Assembly: GCA_026770615.1 (NCBI GenBank)
Contig: MU631385.1
Location: 276,437-287,373, forward strand
Source: Pavlovales sp. CCMP2436
Taxonomy: Eukaryota; Haptophyta; Pavlovophyceae; Pavlovales
Direction: 5' to 3'
DNA length: 10,937 nucleotides
The translations under genes were made by a program, and so were the position numbers. Shown one piece after another: positions 1 to 6,165 of the stretch. The number at the start of each line of letters is the position of its first letter. Positions within the stretch are counted from its first letter, which is position 1. Below the pieces are notes generated by a model. The model worked only from the letters and a program-made list of their open reading frames with translations, was not told where the DNA came from and did not search any database.

Positions 1-6
1 TCAGTA

Positions 7-167
7 TTTAACAATATATTACGGTATTTGTTAAGGTTTAACAGTATTCAATAGTGACTACGTCACGGTGCGCGATTGTATAGGTACTAACGACATAGTG
101 CCGTGTATGTAAACAATTTACTCATGTTTATTAGTGTTTAACAATATATTACCGTATTTGTTAAGGT
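7..167. repeat. 31-bp direct repeat pair, 130 bp apart
   Basis: Positions 7-37 and 137-167 are identical except at one base (G at 23, C at 153). The unit is AT-rich and contains ACAATATATTAC. A shorter related stretch (TTTAACAGTATT) begins near 37. The spacing is exactly 130 bp, so this may be two units of a diverged tandem array or a dispersed element. No open reading frame covers it. Confidence 0.8.
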
Positions 168-327
168 AGGCATATGTATCAAATAATTGACGGCATAGTG
201 GTATGTACTGAGAATTCTAATAAAAAGTACGCAAAACATCAAAAAACCACAAATTAATCATACCATAGTGGTAATAGATCATATAAATATACGACAAGGT
301 ACGGGCACCGTACCATAGTGCCGTAAA
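94..327. repeat. Four CATAGTG-centred motifs, partly palindromic
   Basis: CATAGTG occurs at 94, 194, 264 and 314, each followed by CCGT or GGTA. At 261-273 it forms an inverted repeat, TACCA-TAG-TGGTA. At 302-327 a longer imperfect inverted repeat pairs GGGCAC with GTGCC around the motif. Recurrence at shrinking intervals (100, 70, 50 bp) in otherwise AT-rich DNA suggests protein-binding half-sites or remnants of a short palindromic repeat. No function can be assigned. Confidence 0.5.
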
Positions 328-420
328 TATAAGTATTTATTACCATTTATAAGTATTTATTAGTTTTTATTAGTTTTTTATTAGATTTTTATTAGATATT
401 TATTACTTTTTATTAGAATT
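328..420. repeat. AT-rich minisatellite, TTTTTATTAG-type
   Basis: About 90 bp made of irregular 10-12-bp units based on TTTTTATTAG or ATTTATTAG, with slippage-like length variation. It borders the outer edge of the inverted-repeat element that begins at 453. Confidence 0.65.
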
Positions 421-514
421 ATCAGTACTGCGGGCGAGAGGACGTACTTCTCTTTTTTGTCAGTGGTGGGCCTTCAGCATAGGCGCAGCTGAAGTACCTG
501 CTGGCACGGCGGAT

Positions 515-530
515 TCACTCGCGAGAGTGA
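515..530. repeat. GNRA-type hairpin TCACTC-GCGA-GAGTGA
   Basis: A perfect 6-bp stem (515-520 with 525-530) closes a GCGA tetraloop. An identical copy lies at 655-670. The right arm of the element has a weakened version (CAATCGCGAGAGTG on the reverse strand). The hairpin sits within the shared repeat segment CACGGC...AATAAA. Confidence 0.7.
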
Positions 531-622
531 CGTCGTTATAAACCGACGGCGATGAGAGACGCGATTCGGAATAAAATTTTATATCTCAGAGCCGGAACTA
601 TCCGTACTACGCCACGACTTGC

Positions 623-778
623 GTGTAAGTTTCTAGTTCACGGCAGATTCGGATTCACTCGCGAGAGTGACGTCGTTAGGAACCGACGATGACGGGTCTC
701 GAGCGGAATAAATTATAGAGTTAAACGTCCGGACGTCCCCGGGAGGATCTCACTGGATTTAAGTGTTGAAAAACACTC
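623..778 (+). repeat. Dispersed repeat, copy 1 (second copy at 5096-5163)
   Basis: Once the 80-bp insert is removed, 623-638 plus 719-778 matches 5096-5163 nearly base for base, including CCCCGGGAGGATCTCACTGG and TTGAAAAACACTC. Copy 1 carries an extra GACG that completes the perfect palindrome ACGTCCGGACGT (725-736). The similarity stops right after ACACTC in both copies. Confidence 0.75.
639..718. mobile_element. 80-bp insert flanked by AGTT direct repeats
   Basis: Position 5096 onward reads TAAGTTTCTAGTTAAACGTC without interruption. At 623-638 and 719-734 the same sequence is split by 80 bp, and AGTT is present on both sides (635-638 and 719-722). The insert is a second copy of the 505-581 segment of the left arm (CACGGC, the TCACTC-GCGA-GAGTGA hairpin, CGTCGTTA, AATAAA). 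It resembles the right arm at 2446-2520 even more closely. This looks like a filled versus empty site with a 4-bp target duplication; deletion from an ancestral longer form is the alternative. Confidence 0.5.
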
Positions 779-786
779 AGATCCAG
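753..786. repeat. 15-bp stem with GAAA tetraloop
   Basis: Positions 753-767 pair with 772-786 around a GAAA loop (768-771). There is one A-C mismatch (761/778) and one T-G wobble (759/780). In the second copy the upper stem has a mismatch and the lower stem is absent. The length and the GNRA-type loop favour a structure that forms in RNA or single-stranded DNA. It overlaps the stop codon of the minus-strand open frame ending at 777. Confidence 0.65.
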
Positions 787-1130
787 GGATTCACCCCGAG
801 CACACGGATACCGTCTCCACCGCTGATCAGTTCAGCCACACGACGATCGACGACTGACGGATCTCTACTGGCGCGCTGACCGACCTCCACTGCTCTCCCT
901 CGCGTCAACTGAAAATGCAGCGCCGTCTGCGAGCGCGGCCCACCTTCGCACATCCCAAGCATTACTTCCTCGCTAGCCTGGCTCGCATAAGTTGAGATGT
1001 TTGCCCCGGGGGGCAAAAACCACAAATATGCGCGGCTTATTTGCTGGTCCATTCTATCCCATCCCTTGACGGGGGTGGGCCTCGGGCGCAGGACTTTGGG
1101 TTGCGGGGTGTGGAGGGCTTGCTGGCTCAT
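777..1130 (-). CDS. Hypothetical open frame, 117 aa from ATG, unknown family
   Basis: A minus-strand open frame lies inside the 453-2573 element. I place the start at the ATG at 1130, because extension to 1229 would require a TTG. The N-terminal third is rich in Pro, Arg and Gln (MSQQALHTPQPK). It is followed by a more globular-looking part (MDQQISRAYLWFLPPG, then an Arg/Val-rich end with VVDRRVAELISGGDGIRVLG). I recognise no domain. Its start overlaps, in another frame, the end of the 169-aa minus-strand frame at 1054-1563. A frameshift or splice could join the two into one longer product. The stop codon falls within the 753-786 hairpin and the frame spans the perfect palindrome at 1000-1017. 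No promoter or intron signal was identified. It may be a chance open frame. Confidence 0.2.
   Translation of the reverse strand: MSQQALHTPQPKVLRPRPTPVKGWDRMDQQISRAYLWFLPPGANISTYASQASEEVMLGMCEGGPRSQTALHFQLTRGRAVEVGQRASRDPSVVDRRVAELISGGDGIRVLGVNPWI
1000..1017. repeat. Perfect inverted repeat TTTGCCCC-GG-GGGGCAAA
   Basis: TTTGCCCC at 1000-1007 and GGGGCAAA at 1010-1017 are exact reverse complements around a 2-bp centre. It could be a protein-binding site or an element end; nothing around it tells which. Confidence 0.6.
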
Positions 1131-1563
1131 GTTTGCGTTTTGAAGACTTTGAGCTTGCTGGCTCGTGTCTGGTTTTAGGCTTTTTGTCGCCCGAGTGGTG
1201 TGACAGCGTGGGTGAATGGCCGGTTTCAAGGGCCCGTTTAGTTGCTAAGCGCAGTGTGCGTGAGTGGTGCATGAATATGACGGATTTTTCATGGATCAGT
1301 GCGTGCATGCGTGATGGGCCTGCTGCGGAGTCGTGGTTTATGGCGGGACTGGCTGGTCCTGTTTTGGGTTCGGTAGGACTGGCTGCTCCTGGTAGTAATA
1401 AGGTTTTGGTTCGAGACGGTCTCTGGTTGCGTTTTTCCACGTTTGATGTGCATAAGCGTTGCTGGCCTCGGCTGGGCCTAAGGGTGGGCTTAGGCTGCAT
1501 GGAGGGTATGGTCAGGCTTACACCTGTTAATGAATCTTCATTATTCGTAGGTTGGTTGCGCAT
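1054..1563 (-). CDS. Hypothetical low-complexity basic protein, 169 aa from ATG
   Basis: A minus-strand open frame starts at the ATG at 1563. The frame stays open upstream to 1686, giving a Ser/Leu/Lys lead and PVQQEPIS. The product is rich in Pro, Ser, Thr, Lys and Arg. It has two HEPAS motifs spaced by Ser/Lys/Arg (near residues 135 and 147) and a basic stretch KSSKRKHEP that could act as a nuclear localisation signal. No catalytic motif or known domain is visible. The upstream QQEPIS segment matches the EP-I-(P/S)-PT repeat at 1905-1950 and 3091-3303 in the same strand and frame, which is mild support for minus-strand coding. A plus-strand frame (1133-1645) overlaps antisense and looks less protein-like. 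Low-complexity composition and lack of homology keep confidence low. Confidence 0.25.
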   Translation of the reverse strand: MRNQPTNNEDSLTGVSLTIPSMQPKPTLRPSRGQQRLCTSNVEKRNQRPSRTKTLLLPGAASPTEPKTGPASPAINHDSAAGPSRMHALIHEKSVIFMHHSRTLRLATKRALETGHSPTLSHHSGDKKPKTRHEPASSKSSKRKHEPASPPHPATQSPAPEAHPRQGMG

Positions 1564-1625
1564 CAAGCAACTTCGTTTGGCAGGGGTGGTCAGTGTACTG
1601 GTGTGGGATATGGGCTCTTGCTGTA

Positions 1626-1899
1626 CAGGGGATCGCGGACAATAAGAACGGCGCTCTTTGAGGCTGAGGCTGAGTTTCTTAGCAGATTACATATATATAT
1701 ATAGCGGCTCAGCATGGTCCAACAGATGTTCTTCACTCACTGACTTGGTCGACGTCAGACGTTAGTCCTGGCAGCAGGGATGGTGGTAGCAAATTACATA
1801 CAAACAATGCTTAAATTTGCTTAAATTAGATACAAACAATGCATAAAAAAGAGGCTCAGTTTCTTAACACGACGGTTTCTTATTGCCCGCGATCCTCTG
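1626..1899. mobile_element. Nested 274-bp TIR element, MITE-like
   Basis: The left arm at 1626-1651 starts CAGGGGATCGCGGACAATAA. The reverse complement of 1873-1899 starts CAGAGGATCGCGGGCAATAA. 21 of the first 23 bases match. CAGRG ends fit the 5'-YARNG rule of hAT elements. However, similarity continues about 5 bp further out (CTGTA/CTATA), and the 8-bp flanks TTGCTGTA and TATAGGTG do not match, so no hAT-style target duplication is seen. The interior is AT-rich and has an (AT)6.5 run at 1691-1703, a direct repeat GAGGCT(G/C)AGTTTCTTA (1660 and 1852), and a 32-bp-spaced repeat ATACAAACAATGC (1798 and 1830). It has no coding capacity. Confidence 0.5.
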
Positions 1900-2000
1900 T
1901 ATAGGTGGTATGACCGTTGGGGATATGGGCTCACACTGAGCGATGCCAGTCCCACTCCTGAGTTGAAGATTATTTGCTCCTCTCACAAAGGATGCGGGCC

Positions 2001-2094
2001 ACACGGTCGCTGCGTACCTCTATTTCGTGCTCCTGTGCTGGGTCTTGGAATGTACATTAATAACTTAATGTACACGGTCGCTGCGCACCTCTAT
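2001..2094. repeat. 23-bp direct repeat flanking a 10-bp-stem hairpin
   Basis: ACACGGTCGCTGCGTACCTC at 2001 recurs at 2072 with one mismatch over 23 bases. Between the copies, TGTACATTAA (2051-2060) and TTAATGTACA (2065-2074) form a perfect 10-bp inverted repeat with a TAAC loop. The 71-bp period suggests a partial tandem duplication. Confidence 0.65.
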
Positions 2095-2206
2095 AACTTA
2101 ATTAAATGTGCATCCCAAGAGGCAAATAAAAAGCCTCGTCCTTTCGCTGCGCCCGCAATAACTACTTAAAGTACTTAATAAATGACGGAATTAATTAAAT
2201 TGACAT

Positions 2207-2242
2207 ATCCTTTCTGAAAGGATGTTGGCCAGGAGTGGCCAA
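2207..2242. repeat. Two adjacent perfect hairpins
   Basis: ATCCTTT-CTG-AAAGGAT spans 2207-2223. It is followed one base later by TTGGCCA-GGAG-TGGCCAA at 2225-2242. The first has a close relative at 3067-3083 (ATCCTTT-CAC-AAAGGAT) and a degenerate relative at 1978-1993. Confidence 0.65.
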
Positions 2243-2445
2243 TAGGATGGTAACTAAGTGGGCACGGGGCTGCACAAGGGGTGAGCCAAACACAGATGGA
2301 GTTGTCTAGGCTACCCCGCACATCACGCCGAGCCCCCCCTCAGCTTAGAGCAGGTCCACGTCGACGCGCTGACAAGCTGCTGGCACGTGCGCCCACATAC
2401 CCGGAAATCGGGCCCCATTCTGAAATTTCTGGGTTTTTTTTTAGT
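2243..2445. other. Interior of the TIR element, nothing assigned
   Basis: Mixed-composition DNA between the hairpin pair and the right arm, ending in a T9 run near 2434-2442. A short plus-strand open frame exists but has no ATG start and no recognisable features. I see no gene, RNA or repeat here. Confidence 0.5.
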
Positions 2446-2645
2446 TATAATTTATTCCGTTCGAGACCCGTCATCGTCGGTTCATAACGACGTCACTCTC
2501 GCGATTGAATTCGCCGTGCCCGCAGGTACCTCCAGCTGCGCTTGTGCGCTGAAGGCCCATCACTGACAAAAAATTATATCGTTGAGTTGCCGAAGGTGCC
2601 AGAGTCCTCGCCAAAGTTGCCGTCACCGCGTCAAGCCCGCCGGTT

Positions 2646-2891
2646 TCATTTCCCGTCGTCGTCACCACTGCTGTTCTCATCGCTCGATCTCGAGTGTTTG
2701 CCGGGTTTGCCTACCCAGTTCGCCAGTGGACTGATTACCCTGGTGATGAACTCTGGGATAGACTCGCTCGCGGCTTGAAAGAGAACGTGCAGCGGCAGCG
2801 CCGGCAGCAAAACCTGCAGTGTCTGCGACAACAGCGAAACCTCGGCAGCAAGCGCGTCAGCGGGTGCGTCAGAGGCAGGAGCCGCTGCCAT
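2646..2891 (-). CDS. Hypothetical Leu/Ala-rich protein, 81 aa
   Basis: A minus-strand open frame starts at the ATG at 2891. The product has an Ala/Pro/Asp-rich start, a strongly hydrophobic Leu-rich middle (SLLSQTLQVLLPALPLHVLF, about residues 18-37), and an acidic tail ending SSGDDDGK. The middle could be an amphipathic or membrane-associated helix. It lies just outside the right end of the 453-2573 element. On the opposite strand, 2586-2969 is open in one frame and 2768-3085 in another, giving Arg/Gln-rich peptides that would need a frame change to be joined. The minus-strand product looks more protein-like. I recognise no family and this may be chance. Confidence 0.22.
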   Translation of the reverse strand: MAAAPASDAPADALAAEVSLLSQTLQVLLPALPLHVLFQAASESIPEFITRVISPLANWVGKPGKHSRSSDENSSGDDDGK

Positions 2892-3066
2892 ACCGGTTGC
2901 CGCGTCCGCCACGGGAAGTGCTTTCAAGAGATCACAACGGACCAACAGGAGGCCGCATCGTCAATCTGATTAATTCCTGGCTATCCCCATGTCGTCCCAT
3001 CCATGGCGATGTGCGGCGACCCATGGTCCCCGCCGCTCGGTGCATGAGCTACAGCGTGCCGAACCC

Positions 3067-3083
3067 ATCCTTTCACAAAGGAT
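3067..3083. repeat. Hairpin ATCCTTT-CAC-AAAGGAT
   Basis: A perfect 7-bp stem with a 3-base loop, matching the stem at 2207-2223 exactly. It lies 8 bp from the stop codon of the minus-strand frame ending at 3091, so it would fall in that frame's 3' flank. A weaker relative (ATCCTATTTGAAAGG) follows at about 3088. Confidence 0.6.
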
Positions 3084-3090
3084 AAATATC

Positions 3091-3303
3091 CTATTTGAAA
3101 GGGTTAGGGGTGGGACCGATGCTGTCCGTTGGGGGTATGGGCTCATGCCGCAGAAATGGTATAGCCGCTGGTGCCTCGATTTGAGCGATGCTGTCCGTTA
3201 GGGGTATGGGCTCTGGTGCTTCGTTTTGGGCGATGCTGTCTGTTGGGGGTATGGGCTCATACTGCATAGGAGGTAAGGCTGATGGTTCCTTCCCGGATTC
3301 CAT
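3091..3303 (-). CDS. Hypothetical Pro-rich repeat protein, 70 aa (EPIPPTDSIAQ repeats)
   Basis: A minus-strand open frame starts at the ATG at 3303. The product has three copies of EPIP(P/L)TDSI, two of them extended with AQ(N/I)EAP. DNA units begin at 3118, 3187 and 3232 on the plus strand. The spacings of 69 and 45 bp are both multiples of three, so the frame is kept through the array, unlike most repeats in this window. Related sequence at 1905-1950 reads GIAQCEPISPTVIPP on the same strand, and the 1615-1625 area reads QQEPIS. No catalytic domain is visible. It may be a fragment of a larger element-encoded protein, since open sequence continues upstream on the minus strand in another frame (to 3428). 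Alternatively the shared motif is only a dispersed DNA repeat. Confidence 0.3.
   Translation of the reverse strand: MESGKEPSALPPMQYEPIPPTDSIAQNEAPEPIPLTDSIAQIEAPAAIPFLRHEPIPPTDSIGPTPNPFK
3118..3270. repeat. 45/69-bp tandem repeat, three units
   Basis: Units start GATGCTGTC(C/T)GTT(G/A)GGGG at 3118, 3187 and 3232 and share TATGGGCTC. The first unit carries an extra 24 bp. A diverged partial unit (GTTGGGGATATGGGCTC) lies at 1917-1931. Confidence 0.75.
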
Positions 3304-3474
3304 TTATAATCTAGACTGCAATAATAAAACGGGTCCGGGTCGTACAGGGGCTTGGAAACCTTAAGGGGCTTTTCGGTTATTGATAGGTCGGTAGTCAAAG
3401 GACCAGACGGCCGTTCTGTCCATCGCACGGGTTGAGGGGCTGCACGACGAGAAGAGTGAGGGGCTGCACCCGCC

Positions 3475-3482
3475 TATAAAAG
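3475..3482 (+). promoter_or_regulatory. TATA-like box TATAAAAG
   Basis: A canonical-looking TATAAAAG stands in GC-rich sequence (CGCCTATAAAAGCGG). It lies about 35 bp upstream of the tandem duplication starting near 3516, where no convincing gene begins. It could drive a non-coding transcript or be coincidental. Confidence 0.2.
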
Positions 3483-3515
3483 CGGAAAAGGATTCTAAAA
3501 TAGGCGCCGATGATA

Positions 3516-3901
3516 TCTCACTTTTCCACAACATTGGTACCGGAGCAGGGATGGGGGCTGAGAGGTGGGAGCTCGGTTGGCGGTTGGAAGCGACTTGCGG
3601 GTCAAGGGGAGGATGTGCATGCACCCCGTCTGCCCTCCGTGGGTGTGCGCCCCCGCGTCCCATGAGGTCGGTGTGAGCGAGGGTCTTGATGCTGAAGGGA
3701 GGCTCGATCTCACTTTTCCCCAATATTGGTATCGGAGCAGGGATGCAGGCCGAAGGAGAGGTGGGGGGGCGGTTGGCGGTTGGCTGCGACTTGCGGGTCA
3801 AGGGGAGGATGTGCATGCACCCCGTCTGCCCTCCGTGAGTGTGCGCCCCCGCGTCTCACGAGGTCGGTGTGAGCGAGGGTCTTGATGCTGACGGGAGGCT
3901 C
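3516..3901. repeat. ~195-bp tandem duplication
   Basis: Two consecutive copies begin TCTCACTTTTCC at 3516 and 3708. Shared blocks include GGTCAAGGGGAGGATGTGCA (3600 and 3796), CCGTCTGCCCTCCGTG and GCGAGGGTCTTGATGCTGA. The offset is 192 bp in the first part and 196 bp after a small indel. Because the indel is not a multiple of three, the minus-strand open frame across it (3361-3816) reads the copies partly in different frames, which argues against coding. Confidence 0.85.
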
Positions 3902-4092
3902 GCGCACGGTCGGGGGCCATGGGCGAGACGGCCGGGATCGGCGGGTTGCGGATTGACTTGCGCAAGTGGCATTCGACACCGCACGTGCTCGCACGACAGC
4001 CACGCGCTCGATGCGGGTAGACATCTGCATGCGCGTGGACGACGGGAAGGCGAGCACAAGCTGAAGCAGCATGCGACGTGCCAGACAAGCTT

Positions 4093-4152
4093 GAGCCGCT
4101 TGAAGATGAGCCGCTCGAGGACGAGCCACGCGTGGACGAGCCGCGCGTGAAG
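4093..4152. repeat. 15-bp tandem repeat, four units
   Basis: Units start GAGCC(G/A) at 4093, 4108, 4123 and 4138, based on GAGCCGCTCGAGGAC. On the plus strand they would encode EPLED/EPRVD and on the minus strand GSSSS-type repeats. The plus-strand open frame has no ATG, so I treat this as a repeat only. Confidence 0.75.
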
Positions 4153-4196
4153 GTAGGCGGGGCTAGCTTGAGCACCGACGGGCGAGCTCGACGAAA

Positions 4197-4304
4197 GACA
4201 AGCTTGAGCCGCGTGCCAGACGAAGTCGAAGGGCGACGAGCACAACGAAGGACAAGCTCGAGCCGCGTGCCGGACGAAGATGAAGGGCGGCGGGCTTGAG
4301 CACG
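4197..4304. repeat. 54-bp tandem duplication
   Basis: GACAAGCT(T/C)GAGCCGCGTG begins at 4197 and again at 4251. The copies share GCCGGACGAAG/GCCAGACGAAG and GAAGGGCG. The head of the unit also matches GACAAGCTTGAGCCGC at 4084, next to the 15-bp array, so the two repeats probably share an origin. Confidence 0.7.
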
Positions 4305-4884
4305 TCGGCGAGAAAGGCGAGCACGACAGCGCTCGAGCGAGCGCGATGACGGGGCGACGACGAAGATGAAGAAGGCGGGAGAGAGGCGGCGAGCGTGAAG
4401 GCGGGTTAGCAGATTTTCCTTGGGCGATTTTAAAAAAACGAGATTTAAGCCTTAAAACGTGATTAAGCCAGTAGGTTGTTGTAACTATTGTTTGTACTGG
4501 GTGTCAGTTGTGGGTGGGTGCCAGTTGAAATTGTCAGTTGACATTTTTTGGGATATTTTGTGGGATACAATTATTGGGGTAGCGGCTGGACCCTTCAGAG
4601 TCGGGTTTCCAGGATATCTTGTAATATTATTACTGAGTCTGGAAGCGAGGGATCGCGATGCGCGGGCAGCTAGGTACATACATACAATCCAGATGGACTC
4701 ATGTATGCCATCTATTATATTATAAAGTAAACACGTTGCATAGACTCGAGGTATATGCGTGCGTGGTTGTGAAGGTAGAGGAACCAGAAGAACCGGCTGG
4801 TTTCTAGGGTGCGCGGTGCCCCCCCTCGCGCGCATGCGCGAAGGGACCTCCCAACTATAATAAGCAATGGCGGTAGCGTAGGCG
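4305..4884. other. GC-rich to AT-rich transition, no gene assigned
   Basis: Up to about 4410 the DNA is GC-rich and includes the palindrome CGCTCGAGCG near 4330. It then switches abruptly to AT-rich DNA with poly-A and poly-T runs. Short open frames exist on both strands (about 88 and 116 codons) but none shows recognisable motifs. A perfect palindrome, CGCGCATGCGCG, lies at 4829-4840 after a C7 run. Confidence 0.5.
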
Positions 4885-4891
4885 TTGGCAG

Positions 4892-4924
4892 GGCGGCAGC
4901 AGCGGTGGCAGCGGTGGCAGCGGC
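4892..4924. repeat. GCA/GGC-type short tandem repeat
   Basis: A run of GGCAGCAGC and GGTGGCAGC units with an apparent 9-bp period, about 33 bp in all. Confidence 0.6.
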
Positions 4925-4961
4925 ATTTCCCTCCATCCTCTCAAATCCCCCATCAAGTTAG

Positions 4962-5059
4962 CCTCTAGCCAAAACCGCAATTGTCAAAGAACGACGCGAG
5001 CGAGCTAACACAAGCGAGATGCGGCTACTGCCTAACCCAGCAAAGCTGCTGGCTAGAGG
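4962..5059. repeat. 10-bp inverted repeat with 78-bp loop
   Basis: CCTCTAGCCA at 4962-4971 is the exact reverse complement of TGGCTAGAGG at 5050-5059. GTTAGC just outside the left arm also finds GCTAAC at about 5003. It may be the two ends of a very small element or chance. Confidence 0.35.
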
Positions 5060-5095
5060 TGGTCTCATCGCACATGCGTGGGTATCGCATAGAGT

Positions 5096-5163
5096 GTGTA
5101 AGTTTCTAGTTAAACGTCCGTCCCCGGGAGGATCTCACTGGATTTAAGTATTGAAAAACACTC
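5096..5163 (+). repeat. Dispersed repeat, copy 2 (uninterrupted)
   Basis: This copy matches 623-638 joined to 719-778. It lacks the 80-bp insert and the GACG that completes the palindrome in copy 1. It is bounded by unrelated sequence on both sides and has no neighbouring inverted arm. It is the inferred empty site for the insert at 639-718. Confidence 0.75.
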
Positions 5164-5634
5164 TAGAGTAGGTTAGCCAATCTGTGCTGGCCTTAGGCCC
5201 TGCCCTTCTACTGGTTCTTGCTGTAGAAGGCAATGCAGTTGCTTTACTTTGCTCAGGCAGCATTCCCTGGTCTAAAGTATAGACTAGCTATGCCTTGCCC
5301 GAGGGTAGGGTGGATATGAGCAGCTGCAGATTTCAGACGGAATCCCGACCATACGGGGGCTGCTGGCTTGTGGTGGCTGCACATTGGTGCCTATAGGCTG
5401 CTGCGGGTTTCACACGAAAGGGCTAAGGCGGCTGTGCGTCAGACGAGATCACTATGAGGCGGCTGCACTCTGGCTTGCCGTGGTTGCATATAGTTGCGTA
5501 GCAGTAGGCATACCCGGGGCAGAGGCAAGCTGCTCGGTGCGTGTGGCCACGGCGGACGGCCGGGCTGACTGCAGGGCGAGCGGCGCGGACAAAGCACCCA
5601 CTGTCGAAAACCTGAGAATGTGATTGTTAGCGAT
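5164..5634. other. No supported gene
   Basis: A mixed-composition stretch containing an inverted repeat CCTTCTA/TAGAAGG (5204-5210 with 5224-5230). A plus-strand frame from about 5384 to 5623 (79 codons, TTG start) contains a hydrophobic stretch (ALWLAVVAYSCVAVG), but no ATG start supports it. I assign nothing. Confidence 0.4.
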
Positions 5635-5817
5635 GGCAGCAATGGTGGCGGCTTGGCAGCAATAGCGGCTTGTCATCAATGGCGGCGGCGTGAAAGCAAT
5701 GGCGCGTCTTGACAGCAATGGCGGCTTGGCAGCAATGGCGGCTTGGCAGCAATGGCGGCTTGGCAGCAATGGCGGCTTGGCAGCAATGGCGGCTTTGCAG
5801 CAATGGCGGCTGAATAA
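5635..5817. repeat. 17-bp minisatellite
   Basis: Perfect units of CAGCAATGGCGGCTTGG start at 5713, 5730, 5747, 5764 and 5781, followed by a near-perfect unit at 5798. Degenerate copies extend upstream to 5635. A 17-bp period is not a multiple of three, so any open frame across it cycles through three frames. Confidence 0.9.
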
Positions 5818-5925
5818 CAGGTCAGGACCCAGAGCTTGCATTGCACGGGCGGGAGCGGGAGTGGGCCCTAAGGCACTAGCAGCGGGCCCGGAGGCACTGG
5901 CGGGAGGCGAGAGGATAGCGGGCCC

Positions 5926-6165
5926 GGAGGCACTGGCGGGAGGCACAAGGAGAGCAGGGCTGGCAGACTAGACAGCGAGCGTAGCTGAGAGGGCAGCGAG
6001 CTAGGCAGCGAGGGCGCGGTCAGGGGGCACAAGTCAGGGTACGCGAAGGTAGGCTTTTCCCTTGCGAAGGCGTGCGCGAAGAAGGGGCTAGGGTAGGCGA
6101 CAGGCTGAATGGCGTAGGAAGGACGAGAAAATGGGAGATCAGGAAGGATGGAGCCGGATCGCAGG
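5926..6165. repeat. Segmental duplication, copy 1 (copy 2 at ~6760-7125)
   Basis: Shared blocks in the same order include GAGAGCAGGGCTGGC, GGGCAGCGAGCTAGGCAGCG, TAGGCTTTTCCCTTGCGA, GAAGAAGGGGCTAGGG and GGAAGGACGAGAAAATGG. The offset is about 835 bp. Copy 2 carries an additional 118 bp at 6939-7056. Confidence 0.8.

Larger units (their letters stand above)
453..2573. mobile_element. Candidate 2.1-kb TIR DNA transposon, probably non-autonomous
   Basis: The left arm from 453 inward and the reverse complement of 2466-2573 align over about 110 bp at roughly 80-85% identity by eye. Both open with TTTTTTGTCAGTG and share GGGCCTTCAGC, GCGCAGCTG, GTACCTGC, GGCACGGC and GAGAGTGACGTCGTTAT. The right arm continues to 2446 and there matches the extra copy at 639-718. 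No convincing target-site duplication is visible: the left flank TACTTCTC does not match the right flank TTATATCG. The CAGTG at 461 would fit the hAT-type YARNG end, but similarity continues outside it, so superfamily and exact ends are unresolved. No transposase is recognisable inside, which argues for a non-autonomous or decayed element. It contains a nested TIR element (1626-1899) and two minus-strand open frames. Confidence 0.6.

Noticed and set aside
453..460. 8-bp target duplication (TTTTTTGT) for a hAT element starting at CAGTG
   Set aside because: The other side reads ACAAAAAA, the reverse complement, so this is part of the inverted arm and not a direct target duplication.
1133..1645. 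170-codon plus-strand open frame as a gene
   Set aside because: It starts at an ATG but has no recognisable motif, and its sequence is the antisense of a more protein-like minus-strand frame.
3361..3816. 151-codon minus-strand open frame, with a DYRPINN stretch faintly like a reverse-transcriptase motif
   Set aside because: It spans the ~195-bp duplication with a frame-changing indel, and the short motif has no supporting neighbours such as a YxDD block.
5452..5946. 164-codon minus-strand open frame across the 17-bp array
   Set aside because: A 17-bp period forces frame cycling, so the peptide repeats are not conserved as protein.
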